Origin: Orthonyx spaldingii
Lineage: Eukaryota; Chordata; Aves; Passeriformes; Orthonychidae
Direction of reading: 5' to 3'
DNA: 64,000 nucleotides
Assembly: GCA_013397795.1 (NCBI GenBank)
Contig: VZTJ01001735.1
Span: 663,960 to 727,959, forward strand
The notes below the pieces were generated by a model. It did no database searches, had not been told where the DNA came from, and was given only the letters and a program-made list of their open reading frames with translations. Shown here piece by piece: positions 62,291-64,000 of the stretch (position 1 is the stretch's first letter; every line of letters begins with the position of its first letter). The position numbers and the translations under genes were made by a program.

Positions 62291-63892
62291 ATATCTTCTT
62301 CTAGTCTTGCCTTGTTACTCCTCCGAAGAATAATTTAATGTCTTTTAGTGTTTTTTCTTCTATTGCTTTAACACTTCCTACAGGTGTCGGCCTTTGGGTG
62401 ATTTGCCACAGAGGGTGAACCAGTGTACAAGTTGTCTTACAGGTGGACCTAAGCCAACTCGGGCACTAGAAGCTGTGCTGGCATGAACCTCCATAAGTAA
62501 AAAAGTTTGTCATTAAGAGGAAAAACTCATTCCTTGGTGAAATTGGATTAATTAGGTGAAATTCCAATAATGACTAAATTTTTTCAGAATGAAAATTATT
62601 TTAATACATCTACAGCAAGTCTTCAGTTTACTAAAAACAAGCTGAACCAAGAGTGTAGTCGGCTCTTAAATAGTCACAGTATTTTTTTTATGTTGCCTAA
62701 GCTAAGTGTGAACATCCTTATGCTACTTTAAAACTGCAGAAACCGTATGTCTACAGTCTTCTACACTAATTTTTCTATATCTATACCCCCATAGAGGGTA
62801 AAAAAATTGTTTCTTAGGCTATTACAGAGGAAAGATTGTAAAACTGTCAGAAATTGTGTTTGAGTGCGTACCATGAAGTCTCTCATTGAAACTGTGCGAC
62901 AAAATAATTGTTTTGGTAAAAGGACTGATAAACACATAGACAAATAGCACCATTTGACACCTATTTTAGTTGGTTTGGCCAGTATCCATAATACATAATA
63001 TTTCTAGAGAAAAGGGCTCCTGTGAAGAAGGATCACGCACATTTAGGAGTTCTTGAATTAAATAATGGGTCTATTTCAGCCATAGTCCTCATGTTAAGAA
63101 CTGTTTGTTGACTTTGATGAATCACTGATTTTACAATATTCTAAATGAGAAACTTTTTTGAGCTCTTCACACATTTAGGCTTTTCTCCCATTATCTTAAT
63201 GGTTGCAATATTTCATGTATGTTCTTAGAGAGCAATGCCAATTTTATTGATGTATCTCCATGATAAAGCTCTTATTGTCTCCAGTCTTGTAACTTTCTAA
63301 AATGCAACAGATGCATAATAGAATGAATCATGTATCTGAAGTCTTACTCCTGGCCCCAAAGTTAAGTTAAACATTAGAGAAAGATCTCCCTCGTATCTTG
63401 TCTTAGTCTTTGAGTGCATACACCATGTACTGGAAAACTCCACGTGGTGTTGATGGTGACAGTAGTAGCTCTAGAATCCTACAGACATTAATCTTCTTTT
63501 TTTCCTTACCTTGCAAACCTTTTGCCAGTTCTTAGCATTTGCAAAGAGAGCAGGGAGACCATAACTCAATTTTTACATTGAAAGAAGTTCAGTAGAAATA
63601 ATACACTACACATTTCCAAGATGCACTTGTTGAGTGTGCTCAGTGCATTTGAATGTGAAGCTGATTGCTTGTACAAAGTTTAGCCTTCTCTCAAACGCTT
63701 ATGCTATTTACTAGTGATTGGGTGGTAGTGTCATAAAAGGACGGATTTTCTTTCCTTTAGAAATGTTTAATGTGATGGGGTATTTCTACTATAGTTGGAA
63801 AGAGAACATTCTCTGAATTGCCATTCTACAAAACAGGCAGATGTTGAATTTGACTAGATGTTCTTAATGTTTTTATGGTTTTAAATCATAGG
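62291..63892. other. Downstream intergenic DNA
   Basis: AT-rich sequence without a supportable gene. The one open frame of 60 codons (62761-62943, minus) has no protein character. In other vertebrates the next gene on this side is TFEC, but nothing of it is visible. Confidence 0.6.
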
Positions 63893-64000
63893 TTCATAGA
63901 ATGGCTGGGTTGGGAGGGATCTTAAGCATCATATGGTTCCAACCCTCTTGCCGTGGGCAGGGGCAAGTTCAATTAGATCAGGTTCCTCAGAGCCCCATCC
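63893..64000 (-). mobile_element. CR1 LINE 3' end, antisense, cut by window edge
   Basis: The words TTCATAGAATGGCTGGGTTGG, GTTCCAACCC and GAGCCCCATCC are the reverse complement of the avian CR1 3' end, with the element's 3' tip at about 63893. It continues beyond the window. It lies about 1.6 kb past the MDFIC poly(A) signal and points toward the gene. Confidence 0.9.

Noticed and set aside
1..64000. tRNA, rRNA, CRISPR array, operon or phage-like elements
   Set aside because: No tRNA box sequences, regularly spaced direct repeats or dense bacterial-type coding were seen. The window is vertebrate chromosomal DNA.

Overview
The window is a piece of vertebrate, almost certainly avian, chromosome: AT-rich, intron-dominated and CpG-poor except for one island. 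It carries CR1 retroposon copies (sense at about 29562-29942, an older one at about 27328-27648, an antisense one cut by the right window edge) and a solo-LTR-like endogenous retroviral remnant of a kind familiar from bird genomes (20942-21489). A bird is inferred from these repeats and from the compact gene; a passerine is possible but not provable here.

One protein-coding gene is firmly supported, on the plus strand: MDFIC (MyoD family inhibitor domain containing, also called HIC). Four coding exons, 12757-12847, 24107-24238, 46113-46388 and 58763-59010, join in frame, all through phase-1 introns, into a 248-residue protein against about 246 in human. The last exon encodes the whole cysteine-rich I-mfa domain with 24 cysteines in 81 residues. 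A CpG-island promoter lies at about 11780-12640. A good splice acceptor at 12690-12691 just before the coding start, and a good donor at 12427, suggest a 5' leader exon inside the island. The 3'UTR runs to a likely poly(A) site near 62290.

Layout: 1-11700 is gene-poor upstream DNA (by vertebrate synteny the side facing FOXP2); 11780-12847 is promoter and first exons; 12848-24106, 24239-46112 and 46389-58762 are the introns; 59011-62290 is 3'UTR; 62290-64000 is downstream DNA ending in a CR1.

Points for a second look: (1) a 4-N gap followed by 35 bases of Illumina adapter sits in the CpG island (12434-12472), a clear assembly artefact; (2) in MDFIC intron 2 the minus strand holds a protein-like open block ending at a consensus donor (41283-41477) and a second block whose acceptor phase fits it (39729-39868), a possible undescribed antisense gene or a relic of one; (3) the terminal poly(A) signal is embedded in a perfect 18-bp palindrome. 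No CRISPR array, tRNA, rRNA or prokaryote-type element was seen, and no clearly new multi-gene system.
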